Source: Blattamonas nauphoetae | Lineage: Eukaryota > Preaxostyla > Oxymonadida | Direction of reading: 5' to 3' | Length of the DNA stretch: 64,000 bases | Assembly: GCA_033064195.1 (NCBI GenBank) | Contig: JARBJD010000190.1 | Coordinates: 81,231-145,230 of the forward strand | In this document: positions 30,763 to 42,040 of the stretch, one piece after another | How positions within the stretch are numbered: the stretch's first letter is position 1 | Layout: each line of letters begins with the position of its first letter | Notes under the pieces: generated by a model | The model's input: only the letters and a program-made list of their open reading frames with translations | What the model was told of the DNA's origin: nothing | Databases searched by the model: none | Position numbers and translations under genes: made by a program

Positions 30763-32700
30763 ATGAGTGACCAAACTTCAGCCAAAATTATCTCGTCTGA
30801 ACCTACTCAGCCCTGTGTGTCTCCCAATTGCTTTTCATCATTTCCAGATCATTCAGCCTTCGTCGATTGGGATGTTGAACAACCAGAACCTGATCTTGAC
30901 CTCATATCCTTGTATCGGTCTCTGGTCCAAATGGTCAAGGACGGTCATCCATTTGATGGTGTGTTGACAAGGAAAGTGGACCACCTTTTCAATACAATCA
31001 TCAATCGTTTCTTTCAAAACCCTGACGACTTCATTCGTGGTCTGGTCCCATCGTCTGCCGATGAGTCTGTGAAGGCATTTGTGTCTTCAATGGTTGTACT
31101 CACCTCGTCAGCCAACGAATCAATCACTGAATCCACGCTGAGGGTGGTCACAACTCTGATCAGCCAAACATCCTCCACCGTCAATTGGGCGATTCTCTTT
31201 GAAAGGTCGCAAAACACTATGGTGCGTCCCAAAAAATCATTTTTTGCACAATTACCGTTCATCTGTTTAGTCGACAGAAAAAGAGTGAATTACTGGATTT
31301 CAAGTAGGATCGCGTTCGATAAAGCCATTTTTTGATCCGGACACTTTTGCACACTTTTTATCACAGAACAAGTTGAAAAATGGAGAAATGATGTAAAACA
31401 ACGTAAAAACCCTATTCTGTGTGAGAGAACCAATACAAATACATCTATTGAAGAAAAAGACGTGAAAAGTGCGGATCGGAAGATTCGACAAGATTGATGA
31501 ATTTAGACTTAAGAATTGGAGAGACATATCCAATTAAGGTGGTTTGAGATATAAAGTGAAGGGAAATTGAGATTGATCTGAATTAGAGGACAAGGAGGAC
31601 GATCAACAAGTCCGTGTCAGTTTGTGATCTATAAGATGAGAAATTCATGACAAAAGATACATGATCGAGTGAAAACAGGAGAAAGCATCAGATAGGTGAA
31701 CAGGCCAGATTGTTTTCTGCCTGTTAGACACGATCCGTCTCACCTGAGAAAAGTGCTGAGTGTCTGTCAATGTGAACGAAATAAATGACACAAACCAAAA
31801 GAATCGCATGCAATACACGGTATAAGGTCGGTTCAATCATCGATCTGACCGATTAAAGTTGTTTGATGGAGAATGAGTCACCTGATCTTTGAATTTGTAG
31901 AAAAGTGAGTGAAAATGAAAAAAAGAGATAATATAAACCTTCAAGATGGAGATTTTGATTGTTCCTGGGAGATGAATAGCTTTCTCAACGATCTTTCAAA
32001 TGTTGACGGAGTTGTAACGCACGCGTCCTTTCATTCAGAATCGCCCAATTTGTCTCTCATCAACCTCAATCTGATCCCCAAACTCCTCTCCTCTCTCCAC
32101 TCACAGTCTCTTTCATTTGAAGATGCTCCTGGTGTCGTCTCTTCACTCATCATTGTCCTCATCCATCTCGTCCGACTTACATCACCACATATTCTTGAAA
32201 CACTCGAAATTGAACATCATTTGGACAGAAACACTGTTTATGAAGCAGTTCTGCAACACATTCTTGTGCCATCTGGAGCATTCATTCGCCACTTGTGCCT
32301 CAACCACCACTCGTTCGACGAAGAAATGATTTCACTACAATTCGTGTCTCTTCTGGCTCAGATCATCCGCATCTCTCCGTCTCACCCTCAAACGATGCAT
32401 TTCATCCAAACACTGCCCGTTCTTCTCTCGATCCCAAACTTCCTTACTTCTTGCCCTTCTGATCTCTCCAAAATGTATTGTCTTTCGAATCTGATCGTTG
32501 TGCAGACAGAATGGAACGAGCAGGAAGGAAGCATTGGTCGGTCGGGAACGATCATTTCTGGCTGCCTGGCGATGGAGGGATTCTCGGATGTGCTGGAGCA
32601 GATGACGATGACCGACAAGGAAGGAGACAGCGGAGGATATGCCGTGGAGTTTGCGATCTCGTTGTCGGACTTGTTTGGAGTGAACTGTCGGAAACGATAG
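30763..32700 (+). pseudogene. Family A helical-repeat protein, copy 2, split by an insertion
   Basis: N-terminal part 30763-31186 (MSDQTSAKIISSEPTQP..., VSSMVVLTSSANESITESTL, TLISQTSSTVN). C-terminal part 32051-32700 (LSLINLNLIPKLLSSLHSQS, VLQHILVPSGAFIRHLCLNH, CLAMEGFSDVLEQM). Removing 31187-32046 or 32045 plus one duplication copy joins the codons for STVN and LSLIN in one frame, so the gene was intact before the insertion. Helical-repeat protein of unknown function. Confidence 0.75.
31187..32046. mobile_element. Small inverted-repeat transposon, about 0.86 kb
   Basis: Ends are GGGCGATTCT on the left and its reverse complement on the right, extending imperfectly for about 25 bp. It is flanked by AATT or CAATT on both sides (31182-31186, 32046-32050); duplication length is 4 or 5 bp because the site is palindromic. 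No transposase. Insertion into family A copy 2 is exact. Confidence 0.75.
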
Positions 32701-32726
32701 CAGAAGCGACACAGAATCAGCCGACG

Positions 32727-33109
32727 ATCTGTCAGCGAGGCAATTGGTTTTCGGTTCTTTTGGTTTTTTCAAAGGGTCGGATCAGAGCTGTTTTCGTGAA
32801 ATGTGTCAATATGATTCAATAAGGACAACGAGGCTCAATAAATCGGAATAAAAACACAATTGATGTGTTGTTTCAATTGAATAGCTCACTGGAAAAGGCT
32901 CAACCAATGGTCAACCGAACTGGGGTTCTTCAATTCTTGCCTTTTCGTGGAAGGAGGTTCGTTTCAATTTGTGATTATGTGTTATTGAGTGTTGATTTTT
33001 GTCAAAGCAACGATAAAAGAGGAAAAGGATCACATTGGGTTGAAATGATGCAGATCCGACCCTTTGAAAAAAGCTGAAGAACCAAAAACCTATTGCCTCG
33101 CTGACAGAT
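32727..33109. mobile_element. Fold-back element with 60-bp inverted ends
   Basis: The left arm 32727-32785 and right arm 33050-33109 are inverted copies (tip 'atctgtcagcgaggcaat', inner part 'ttttttcaaagggtcggatc') with a few mismatches. About 383 bp in all. No clear target duplication, so the family is open. It lies just 3' of family A copy 2. Confidence 0.7.
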
Positions 33110-34065
33110 GATCAAACCGAACGCCGTCCACTCTCCCTGTTTGAGTATTTCTTGTGCGGATCTGCTTCATATTTTGACACTTTTCACAATCATTTGTGAA
33201 CAGTTCAGCTTGAGATCTTTCGGAACCACTCTCCAACAGCCACTCCATCGACGACATCCCCTCTTCGCATCTTTGACCTGTCAACAGTTTCAACACAATG
33301 CCCAGCTCTCAAAATGCCACTTCATTCGAATGCTGATCTTTTTTGCATCCGCAGACGAGCAGCAATGAACGAACACAACCAACAATCGAACCGTCGCGCC
33401 TGGACTCGTCGAGAGAGTCGCAGAAGTGTAGAGTTGAGTCAGCACTTGCTCAGCCACTCTTCTTCGTTCTTAACGACAGGGCTGACCAGCAATGAACGAC
33501 ACCAGCCGATGCACACTCATCTTCATCACTCCACCCAACAAACCACTCAACGATTCATCTCTCCTCGAATGATGCAGAGGATGCACACGAAGCGGGACAG
33601 AGCACACAAACACGCGACAGTCGACTCTTCGGACAGAAATGGATTCGGCCGTCAGATGTCGAAACGGAGCTTGATGTCTGTGACTCGCTGATCAGAAATG
33701 AAGTGACATCTCCGAAGACACCAACGACTTCACCTGCTCTTCACCCAAAACATTGCTATCTTGCTCTCATTGTGAGTCTCTACCGTCAAGAAAGAGGAAG
33801 GTATCGCCAGCAATGACCTTCACAATTCACTTTTCATCCCCATTCATTCATACTGATTCATTCTCTCCCATTCGTAATCGTTTCGAATTCCAATAATTGG
33901 TGTCTATCAAACAAATGTGATTATCACCTTTAAAACTTCCCCATTCACTTTTTCATCTCAACATTTGTGGGCATGATCATGTGAGATTCTTTCTGTTTCC
34001 AGACCACGTTTCAAAACTATATCTATTCTCCCTCTAAGTATTGAGCCCAATCGACTTCTGAACGA
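33110..34065 (+). other. Decayed sequence and family S upstream block
   Basis: 33110-33690 has only short frames of no known family (33314-33691 is Arg/His/Ser-rich). 33700-34065 matches the last 350 bp before other family S units (37270-37500 joined to 37933-38017). I see no intact gene. Confidence 0.45.
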
Positions 34066-34866
34066 ATGGGTCATTCATGTTCGTCATTGAAGAAGACGGA
34101 GACAAAATCGAATCCAGACATAACTGAACAGACCCAGAGTGGGAATGCACCAGCACAACTACTCGCATTGCCTCCTCTTCTGTTCACATCTCGTTCTCAT
34201 TTTACTATCGATAACACCACAATCACTCCTTCAAGCAAAAACTTCGATCCTCACTTATATCTCTACTACAGCTCGATTCTCCTGAAAACTCCCATCACAC
34301 AAGGAATAATATCAGTCACAATCACCCTTCTCTCTCTTCCCATCCCCAGTACTTTCTTGTTCTCTTCTTAGTCATCGTTCTCAGATTACCTTGGAGATGT
34401 CAGAGTTGGTCTTCTCGACTCAACTGCCCCTGTCCCCAAATTTCGTTACGCCCTTGGCTCTAGTGTGAAGGGTGTGTCTCGCTCTTCCTCATTTTCTTTT
34501 CTTCAGATTCTGTGGCATTAGATTCATCGACTGGTCTACTCTGGTGCAACACACCGTCCACCCAACATACCTATTTAAGTGCTTCCTGCCACTCCAAATT
34601 GAAAGAAGGGGATTGTGTGCGGATGGAGGTGGACATGAACTCCACACCTCGAACAGTCCAATTCTTTGTGAATGGAGAAAGTGGCCGCTCTTTCGTTTCT
34701 GGTCTTCCCCCATCTGTCAGAATCGGTGTTTGTTTCTTTTTAATTTTCTTTCTCTATCAAGTTCACTATTTATGGTAAGGGAACATTTTTCAGAATCGAC
34801 AGAATCGCAGAACAGCAGAGTTCAACGCTTTTCGCCCCGAGAATGAGGAATGTCACATGGGAATGA
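34066..34866 (+). CDS. Family S SPRY-like protein, copy 4
   Basis: Apparently complete. MGHSCSSLKK start: Gly2 and Ser6 fit N-myristoylation and Cys5 a possible palmitoylation site. Exon 1 contains LLFTSRSHFTIDNTTITPSS and ends at a GT donor (GTACTTTCTTG, near 34350). Exon 2 has RVGLLDSTAPVPKFRYALGS; a 35-nt intron; exon 3 KEGDCVRMEVDMNSTPRTVQ and FVNGESGRSFVSGLPPSVRI; the last exon ends RIDRIAEQQ...NVTWE (stop 34864-34866). All junctions are phase-compatible. Predicted lipid-anchored SPRY-like protein; partner unknown. Confidence 0.72.
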
Positions 34867-35846
34867 TGCGTGAATCAGTGCAGGGATGATTTCTGCGGTC
34901 TTTTCGAAGACACTAGACATCGAATCGGACAACCCACAAACGACAGCATTTGCCTCGTCATGTCTCAACAAAACTGTTGTTTCGTGGAGGATTGTGCCCG
35001 AGAATGAGATTGACCCACTTGAGCTTGGATTGGACAATGCGAATGAGAAAACCAACAGAAGATTCAAGACGACAACACAACAATCTCCGATTTATCTTCT
35101 ATCTCTTCTGATTGACGGATACGACTTCGTGTATGTTGTTCACTCCGTTTTTGCCATTGATTTCTCGATTCTGCACTTTTGTGTGTCATTCCTGCTTTTC
35201 TTCATCGTCTCTCTCCAATTCGTCTCTCCCGTCAGATTCGACCGATATTCCCATTAATTCGCCACGTGTGTCCCTTTTTTGTTGATTGAGGTGACAGAGA
35301 TGGCATGGAAGGTGAGAGAACAGATTGTGCGAAGGACTGAGAAAGAGTGGAGCAGTGCTCACGTGGACGAAGTGTGAAGTGGAGATCGCCGCTCGGAAGT
35401 GTGGGAGTGCCATTTGGGAGCACATTCATGCCGCCAGTTTTGATGAGATGCCCGACATGCGATGTGCAGGCATCGCTTTGACATAGCGTCCATCTCGGAG
35501 GACACCGACGACTTCACCTGCACTTCACCCGACATCTCCCAACACTTGGTATTGTGTGATTCTGCGGTGGAGATGGAAGCTGTTCTCGCCTGCGATACCC
35601 TTCAAGCGCCAAGTTTTCATTCATCTTTGTTCACAATCTCTCATACACCCACATTCATCATCATTCTGAATTCCAATAATTGGTGTGTCTCAAAAAATGG
35701 GAATTTCATGTTATTAGTGACCCATTTCCAGTCAGATGTCACTCTCTTTGGGCATGATCGAACTGTCTTCGTTCTGAGTTCAGAACACATTTCAAACACA
35801 TCTTAATTCTCCCTCTGAGCATCGAGCCCAAACGACTTCTGAACGA
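34867..35846 (+). pseudogene. Family S downstream block, copy 2
   Basis: Nearly identical at first to 25255-25640, then diverging. Same decayed coding pieces (EKTNRRFKTTTQQSPIYLLS and, later, LVLCDSAVEMEAVLACDTLQ). It ends in the conserved 40-bp leader before the next MG start. Confidence 0.5.
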
Positions 35847-36637
35847 ATGGGCCATTCATGTTCCTCATTGAGGAAAACGAAGGCTAAATCGAATCCAGCA
35901 CTCGCCAAACCAACCCTGAATGGGATTCGACCAGCACAACTCCTAACGTTGCCTCCCCTCCTGTTCACGTCGCGTTCTCATTTTACAATCGAGAACACCA
36001 CAATCACTCGTTCAAGCACTAACGTGGATTCTCCAAGATATCTCTACTACAGCTCTATTGTCCTCAAAACTCCAGCCACAAACGGAATTCTGTCAGTCAC
36101 TCTTGTGATACTATCCCTTCCAAACGTCGGTTGTTTGTCATTTTTCTTCTCCATCGTCTTCAGATGGCCCAGGAGGCATTATGATTGGTCTGCTCGACTC
36201 AACTGCTCCTGTCCCCGAAGTGGCTCAGTGTCTTGGAATTCAAATGAAGAGTGTGTTTCCCTTTCTGCTCATTTCTTCAGATTCTGTCTCCATCTCTTCA
36301 AGTTCTGGTCTTCTCTGGATTCACCGTCAATTAGTCCAGGACGTCCCTCAACATGAGTCCTGCCACTTCTTTTTGAAGGAAGGAGATTGTGTGCGGATGG
36401 AGGTGGACATGGAATCGACACCTCGAACCGTCCAATTCTTTGTGAATGGAGAAAGTGGCCGTTGTTTCATGTCTGGTCTTCCCAGATCTGTCCGAATCGG
36501 AGTATGCTTCTCTTACAACTTTCTCTTCTCAGTTCTCTGTTAATGGTCAAGGAACATCATTCAGAATCGACCGAGTTGCAGAACAGCAAAGACCAACGCT
36601 TCTCACTCCGGAAATTAGAGAAATCACATGGGAATGA
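35847..36637 (+). CDS. Family S SPRY-like protein, copy 5
   Basis: Starts MGHSCSSLRK (lipidation signal as in copy 4). Exon 1 carries LLFTSRSHFTIENTTITRSS; the first intron can begin GTTGTTTGTC, phase 1. Exon 2: IMIGLLDSTAPVPEVAQCLG; a 30-nt intron; exon 3: KEGDCVRMEVDMESTPRTVQ and FVNGESGRCFMSGLPRSVRI; last exon FSVNGQGTSFRIDRVAEQQR, stop at 36635-36637. Complete and probably functional. Function unknown. Confidence 0.72.
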
Positions 36638-37533
36638 TGTGTGTATCAGCACTGAGAGGATTTCTGCGGTCCTTTCGAAGACATCAGACATCGAATCGGA
36701 CAACACACAAACAACATCATCTGTCTCGTCATGTCTCGGCAACACTGTTGTCTCGTGGATGATGCTGCATGAGAATGAGATTGACCCACTTGAGCTTGGA
36801 TTGTACAGTGCGAGTGAGAAAACCAACAGAAGATTCAAGACGACAACACAACAATCTCCGATTTATCTTCTATCTCTTCTGATTGACGGATACGACTTCG
36901 TGTGTGCTTTTAACATCGTTATTGCCATTGATTTCTCGATTCTGCACTTTTGTGTGTCATTCCTGCTTTTCTTCATCGTCTCTCTCCAATTCGTCTCTCC
37001 CGTCAGATTCGACCGATATTCCCATTAATTCGCCACGTGTGTCCCTTTTTTGTTGATTGAGGTGACAGAGATGGCATGGAAGGTGAGAGAACAGATTGTG
37101 CGAAGGACTGAGAAAGAGTGGAGCAGTGCTCACGTGGACGAAGTGTGAAGTGGAGATCGCAGCTCTGAAGTGTGGGAGGGCCATTTGGGAGCACATGCAC
37201 GCCGACAGTTTTGATGAGATGCCCGACATGCGATGGGCATGCAACGATTTGACATCTCGTCCATCTCGGAGGACACCAACGACATACCTGCTTTTCACCA
37301 AAACATTGCTATCTTGCTCTCATTGTGAGTCTCTACCGTCAAGAAAGAGGATGGTTTCACCAGCAATGAGCTTCACAATTCACTTTTCATCCCCATTCAT
37401 TCATACTGATTCATTCTCTCCCATTCGTAATCGTTTCGAATTCCAATAATTGGTGTCTATCAAACAAATGTGATTATCACCTTCAAAACTGACCAATTCA
37501 CATATTCATCTCCCTCTTTGGGCATGATCATAT
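36638..37533 (+). pseudogene. Family S downstream block, copy 3
   Basis: Third copy of the 1-kb block, again with NRRFKTTTQQSPIYLLSLL and CGRAIWEHMHADSFDEMPDM. It is interrupted at its 3' end by the 399-bp element at 37534; the block resumes at 37933. Confidence 0.5.
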
Positions 37534-37932
37534 CAGTCATTCCGGCTTCCGGTATTTGGTTCTTAAAAAAAACAAGAAAGGGGTGATCAACCAGACCGAG
37601 CTGTCAATTCCATTTCTTTTTATCATTCTTCAATCAAACAGCAGGAAAGACCAGTAATTATTGAACAAGTGATGCTAAAATGAAAATAAAGCAATCGTTA
37701 ATGGGTTCAGATTGAGATTAATCCATAATTTCAACTTGAGTCTAGTTGAGCAGACTCCATACCGTCTTCAGCAGGAAGAAATTGAAATTGAGGAACAAAC
37801 AACCATCTCGTGTGATCATATCAATGTCACTCACTGCTCTATTTTTATATTTTTCTGAAATTCGCGGATAAATTGAGATCAACCCTTTCCTTGAAAAAAA
37901 TGAGAACCAAATACCGGAAGCCGGAATGACTG
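37534..37932. mobile_element. MITE-like element, 399 bp
   Basis: A perfect 30-bp inverted tip (37534-37563 and 37903-37932, starting CAGTCATTCCGGC) extends imperfectly to about 50 bp. It is flanked by AT on both sides. Sister blocks at 26150, 33980 and 35760 lack it and read straight through, which gives independent proof of the insertion. No coding capacity. Confidence 0.88.
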
Positions 37933-38017
37933 ATTGTTTTCGTTCTGTTTTCAGACCACATTTCAAAACCAGATCTATTTCCCCTCTAAGTATTGAGTCC
38001 AATCGAATTCTGAACGA

Positions 38018-38804
38018 ATGGGACTTTCATCTTCCTCATTGAAGAAGACGGAGACAAAATCGAATCCAGCACTCGCCAAACCAACCCTGAATGGGATTCG
38101 ACCAGCACAACTACTCGCATTGCCTCCGCTCCTGTTCGCATTTCGTTCTCATTTTGCAATCGAGAACACCACAGTCACTCGTCCAAGCGAAAATGTGGAT
38201 TCTAAAGGCCCTTTCAGCAACAGCTCTGTTCTCCTGAATACTCCAATCTCACAAGGAATTGTGTCGGTCACTCTGACGATTCTCACCCTTCCCAAAACAA
38301 GTCACTATTTTTTCTTTTTAATCATCGTCAGCTTCTTTCGGAGTTCTTAGATTTTGTCTTCTCGACTCAACAGCTCCTGTCCCCAAGTTGCGTGAAACTG
38401 TTGGTTGTGATATTCAGGGTGTGCTTTCCTCATTCTTATTTCTTCAGATTCTGTTTCTTTATATTCCAACAATGGCAGACTTTATTTCAACACTCCATCC
38501 ACGCGACACCAGTCTCGATACGAATCTTGCCACCCAGGGTTATATGAAGGAGATTGTGTGCGGATGGAGGTGGATATGGAATCGATGCCTCGAACACTCC
38601 AATTCTTTGTGAATGGCGAAAGTGGCCGCTGTTTCGTTTCTGGTCTTCCACCATCTGTCAGAATCGGTGTATGTTGATATTGTTCCATTATCTTCTTAGT
38701 TCTCCGTTTCTTCACGAAGAACATCGTTCAGAATCGACAGAATTGTCGAACAAACACAACCAACTCCAACACTTCAATACATGCATGAAATCGAGTGGAA
38801 ATAA
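38018..38804 (+). CDS. Family S SPRY-like protein, copy 6
   Basis: Starts MGLSSSSLKK (myristoylation-like, no Cys5). Exon 1 ends near 38294 at GTCACTATTT. Exon 2: FGVLRFCLLDSTAPVPKLRE; a 29-nt intron at 38419-38447; exon 3: YEGDCVRMEVDMESMPRTLQ and GLPPSVRIG; last exon FSVSSRRTSFRIDRIVEQTQ, ending EIEWK (stop 38802-38804). Junctions are phase-compatible; gene appears intact. Confidence 0.72.
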
Positions 38805-39098
38805 GACAAAAGCTAGGACGCTCAATCTGAATGTTTCTGCTGCGCCAGCGCGACATTTGAAATAGTGGGGAACGAACTGGATGGACGCATTTTGAATTAT
38901 CGTCGATCTCAACCAAGACACAACTCCACAGTTGAACACCACCCTTCCTCTCACTGTATTCTGTCCATTGATCTGCTGTTGTTCTAAATCAATGTTTTTT
39001 GTCATTTCTCTCGATTATCTCAGCCTTATAAGTGATTTCCACGAATCCGATAACCATGGTTGTGGGGACGATCTAGGCCCACCACCCTCATATTCGAG
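38805..39098. other. Intergenic region
   Basis: No gene, repeat or RNA seen. The 1-kb downstream block that follows the other units is absent here. Confidence 0.45.
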
Positions 39099-39927
39099 AT
39101 GAAAAACAAAACGAGTCGCTCTTTACTCAAACACCCGGGGTACTCGTCTCGGAAATCACAGAGGCGCCCTAATTCATCAATTTCAAAACACGTTAATTCG
39201 TCCTCGAAAATCGTTTCTCCCCTTTCTACGAGGGTTGCTCCTCTGCAGATTCGTCCATCGCTCTTCTCTAAGAATCTTCGCCACTTCTTTCTGAGGAACA
39301 CAACCATCACTCACAGTCCTCTCGGCCAAAATTCATTTAACAGCGATTATACACTTCTCCTGAAAGAAAAAATCACATCTGGAGTTGTCTCTATGACTCT
39401 CACCCTTTTGTGTCAACGGGGTTTGTTCGTTTTCCCCCTCATCGTTTCTCTCCTCACCGATCTCAGGAGCGATCAATTTCGGTCTTATTGACTCGAACAC
39501 TCCTGTCCCCAAATTGGGTGATGCTGTTGGATCGGATGTGGAGAGTGTGTCTCCCTCATTTTCATTTCTTCAGATTCTGTTTCTCTATATTCCTGCTATG
39601 GTCTCCTCTATCACAACACACCATCCACCAGTCACGAAATAGACGTGAAATATTGCCACTCCGTTTTGAGAGAAGGAGATTGTGTGCGGATGGAGGTGGA
39701 CATGGAATCGACACCTCGAACAGTCCAATTCTTCGTGAATGGCGAAACTGGACAGTGTTTCGTGTCTGGTCTTCCTCCATCTGTCAGAGTTGGAGTTTGT
39801 TAGTCTCTTTTCTTTCTCTTCTCAGTTCTCCGCTTATGCTCAAGAATCATCTTTCAGGATCGACAGAATCTCCAAACAGGAAAAACCAACACCGATCACC
39901 CCAGAAATGGAAGAAATCAAATGGTAA
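39099..39927 (+). CDS. Family S SPRY-like protein, copy 7, divergent N-terminus
   Basis: Starts MKNKTSRSLLKH, so it lacks the MG signal. Exon 1 retains LRNTTITHSPLGQNSF and ends with a canonical donor (GTTTGTTCG, near 39421); the first intron is 46 nt. Exon 2: INFGLIDSNTPVPKLGDAVG. A 29-nt intron at 39545-39573. Exon 3: REGDCVRMEVDMESTPRTVQ and GLPPSVRVG. Last exon: FSAYAQESSFRIDRISKQEK, stop at 39925-39927. The most divergent copy of the set; apparently intact. Confidence 0.7.
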
Positions 39928-40314
39928 TCCAACCAAAACAAGAGTGCTCCTTCTGGTAGCTCTTATTGTCCTTCAACAGAACCGTGATCCGTTCTCGATG
40001 CCTGTCACAGCACTTCAACATCATCATCGTTGTCATGTCATATTGCCTTTTCCGTCATTCGCAGTTGAATATTCGTTGTTTTGGAAGGAATATCACCGTG
40101 TAGGTTGTTGAGTGTTGTGACAATTCCACCGCAACTAACATCACTGTCATTCGGGCCTCACACTGTTCAAAGGGCCGATCTCCCAAAACAGTTGGAGTGG
40201 TCCATGTCCCGTCATGACAAACCTGCTCTTGTCTCAAAGCATCTCACTTGTTGTTGGGTGTGACATTTTATACCAATTTACAATCCGGGATGTTGCTTTC
40301 TTCATCAGGGAAAG
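39928..40314. other. Region between family S copy 7 and the DHHC gene
   Basis: The first 120 bp resemble 54840-54960, downstream of a decayed family S tail there. The rest may hold an upstream exon or promoter of the DHHC gene; 'ttcatcag' at 40302-40309 could be an acceptor. Nothing firm. Confidence 0.35.
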
Positions 40315-41552
40315 ATGACGATTGGTCCGCAGCCATGTTGCACTATCCTCGTTCTCATCATAATATTTCTGTACATTGGGTTGTCTGTGTTTCGATTCTT
40401 TTGACAAAACATGTTTGTAGTCCTTCAATCGTTCTTTGGAAACACATCCCAATCTGGTCCTCCCTTCTGATCTTATTCTTGTCGCTCTGCCTTGTACTCG
40501 GACTATTTGGAGCAGTGACCTTCATGGATCCTGGAATTGTTCCAAAAGCCAGTCAACTTTCCCCAGACCATCCTCTCCTCTTCCCACCTGCTGATCTCTT
40601 CATCCGTCCACCCAAAAGCGGGTCCAATCGAGACAACATGGATGGAGAAGACGTAAGTCTGCTTGACGGACAATCCGAGCGCTCGGTGGAGACATCCCCG
40701 GAACATGGGGACAGCGCATTCACAATCGAGAATTCTCAACATGAAGGGCTACAAGCTCCTCAACATCGTTTGCCTTCTGTTTTCCTATTTCTCCCTGATG
40801 TCTTTTTTATGATTCGGAATGTTATAATGTCTTTCTTTTCGTGAATTCGTCGTTCTCATCTCTCTCCTCCCTCACCTCTTCAAGCCCGAGTTGTGGGGAT
40901 GAAATTCTGCCAAGTGTGTGGGATATTCCGCCCATTGGGCTGCAAACACTGCTACACCTGTGGAAACTGTGTGATGGGTTTTGATCACCACTGCCCTGTC
41001 ATGAACCAATGCATCGGCCAGCGCAACCACGGATTGTTTGCAGGGTTTGTGGAGGCGTGTGTGCTGGTGCTGTTTGTGTATTGCATTGTGGCATCTGTCG
41101 TGCTGATCAGAGGCGTCAAGCAGGCTGGATGGACAGATTTCATGGTGTGCCTCTCTCTCCTCTCATGTCCATTTCTGATGAACTATTGCATCTCTCCTCG
41201 TCTCTGCTCTGGCTGGTTCAGGCTGAAGGGTTTACTGTACTAATTGTCGTCATCTCCACATTCATTGTGGGTCTGATGCTTTTTCTCTTTGGTACTCAAC
41301 ACGTGTGCTATATCATCTCTGGCCAGACTACTGTTGGCTCGATCTATGGGGTGGCTGGTCTGTCTCCCACATTTCGTCATATTCTCCCCTCTCCTCACTT
41401 TTTCAGATCGAAAGAAGGCCTCCTGTCTGAACCTCTGTCGAATTCCACCGTCGCTGGTGTCTTTTAATCCTCCTCGAGCGTACAAGCGGTGTTGGTTTGT
41501 GAGCCACGAAGATGCGGAGATGCGCTCGCACAAATCTCAAAATCGGGTCTGA
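40315..41552 (+). CDS. DHHC palmitoyltransferase
   Basis: Protein S-acyltransferase of Golgi, ER or plasma membrane that moves palmitate from CoA to Cys. Two N-terminal membrane segments (CTILVLIIIFLYIGLSVF; WSSLLILFLSLCLVLGLFGA) precede the DPG motif (FMDPGIVPK). Then comes the cysteine-rich domain with KFCQVCGIFRPLGCKHCYTC and the catalytic DHHC in GFDHHCPVMNQCIGQRNH. Two more membrane segments follow, then GQTTVGSIYG. Introns: 40768-40884, 41145-41221 and one ending at about 41406 (phase-compatible donor GTCTGTC). The C-terminus is RAYKRCWFVSHEDAEM... with stop at 41550-41552. The first two membrane segments lie in different frames near 40390: a sequencing error, a real indel or an unseen small intron. 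The start at 40315 is tentative. Confidence 0.82.
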
Positions 41553-42040
41553 TCGTCTCGTATGGCAGAGGCTGTGGTTTAAAAGGGCTGTCTCGTTGGT
41601 GTTACTCTGCTTCTGGCCTGGACATCGCATCTGGTGGGAACAAAAGTGTTGATGGGGAGCGAACTCGTCCACCTGCTCACACACCCAGATTCCTCGTTCT
41701 TCTCGGAGGACTTCATTTGTTTAACCGGATGTCTGTGTGACGGAGCAGTCTCCATCATTTTATTCTCAGTCGAAGGACTTTCTTGCTGATAAATCCACCT
41801 CACAGGGCTCATCCAGATTGATCCGTATTGAAGCCATTATAATCGTGTATCATATCCTGTTCAGGATTTATATCGTGATTTACACTGGTTGAAGTTGTGG
41901 CAATCCTTCATGTGAAGGGATCGACTACCGATCCAAGTCTGAATGACACCGTGGGTTGATCAATCTGTTTCGTTCGTACATCCGTTTCGAATAATTTAAG
42001 ATCATTTCTGTTCTGCTAGCGTTGATTTAACGCGTTTCTA
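41553..42040. other. Intergenic region
   Basis: 488 bp, AT-richer toward 42000. No repeat, RNA or coding signal. It probably contains the promoter of the coiled-coil gene. Confidence 0.45.
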
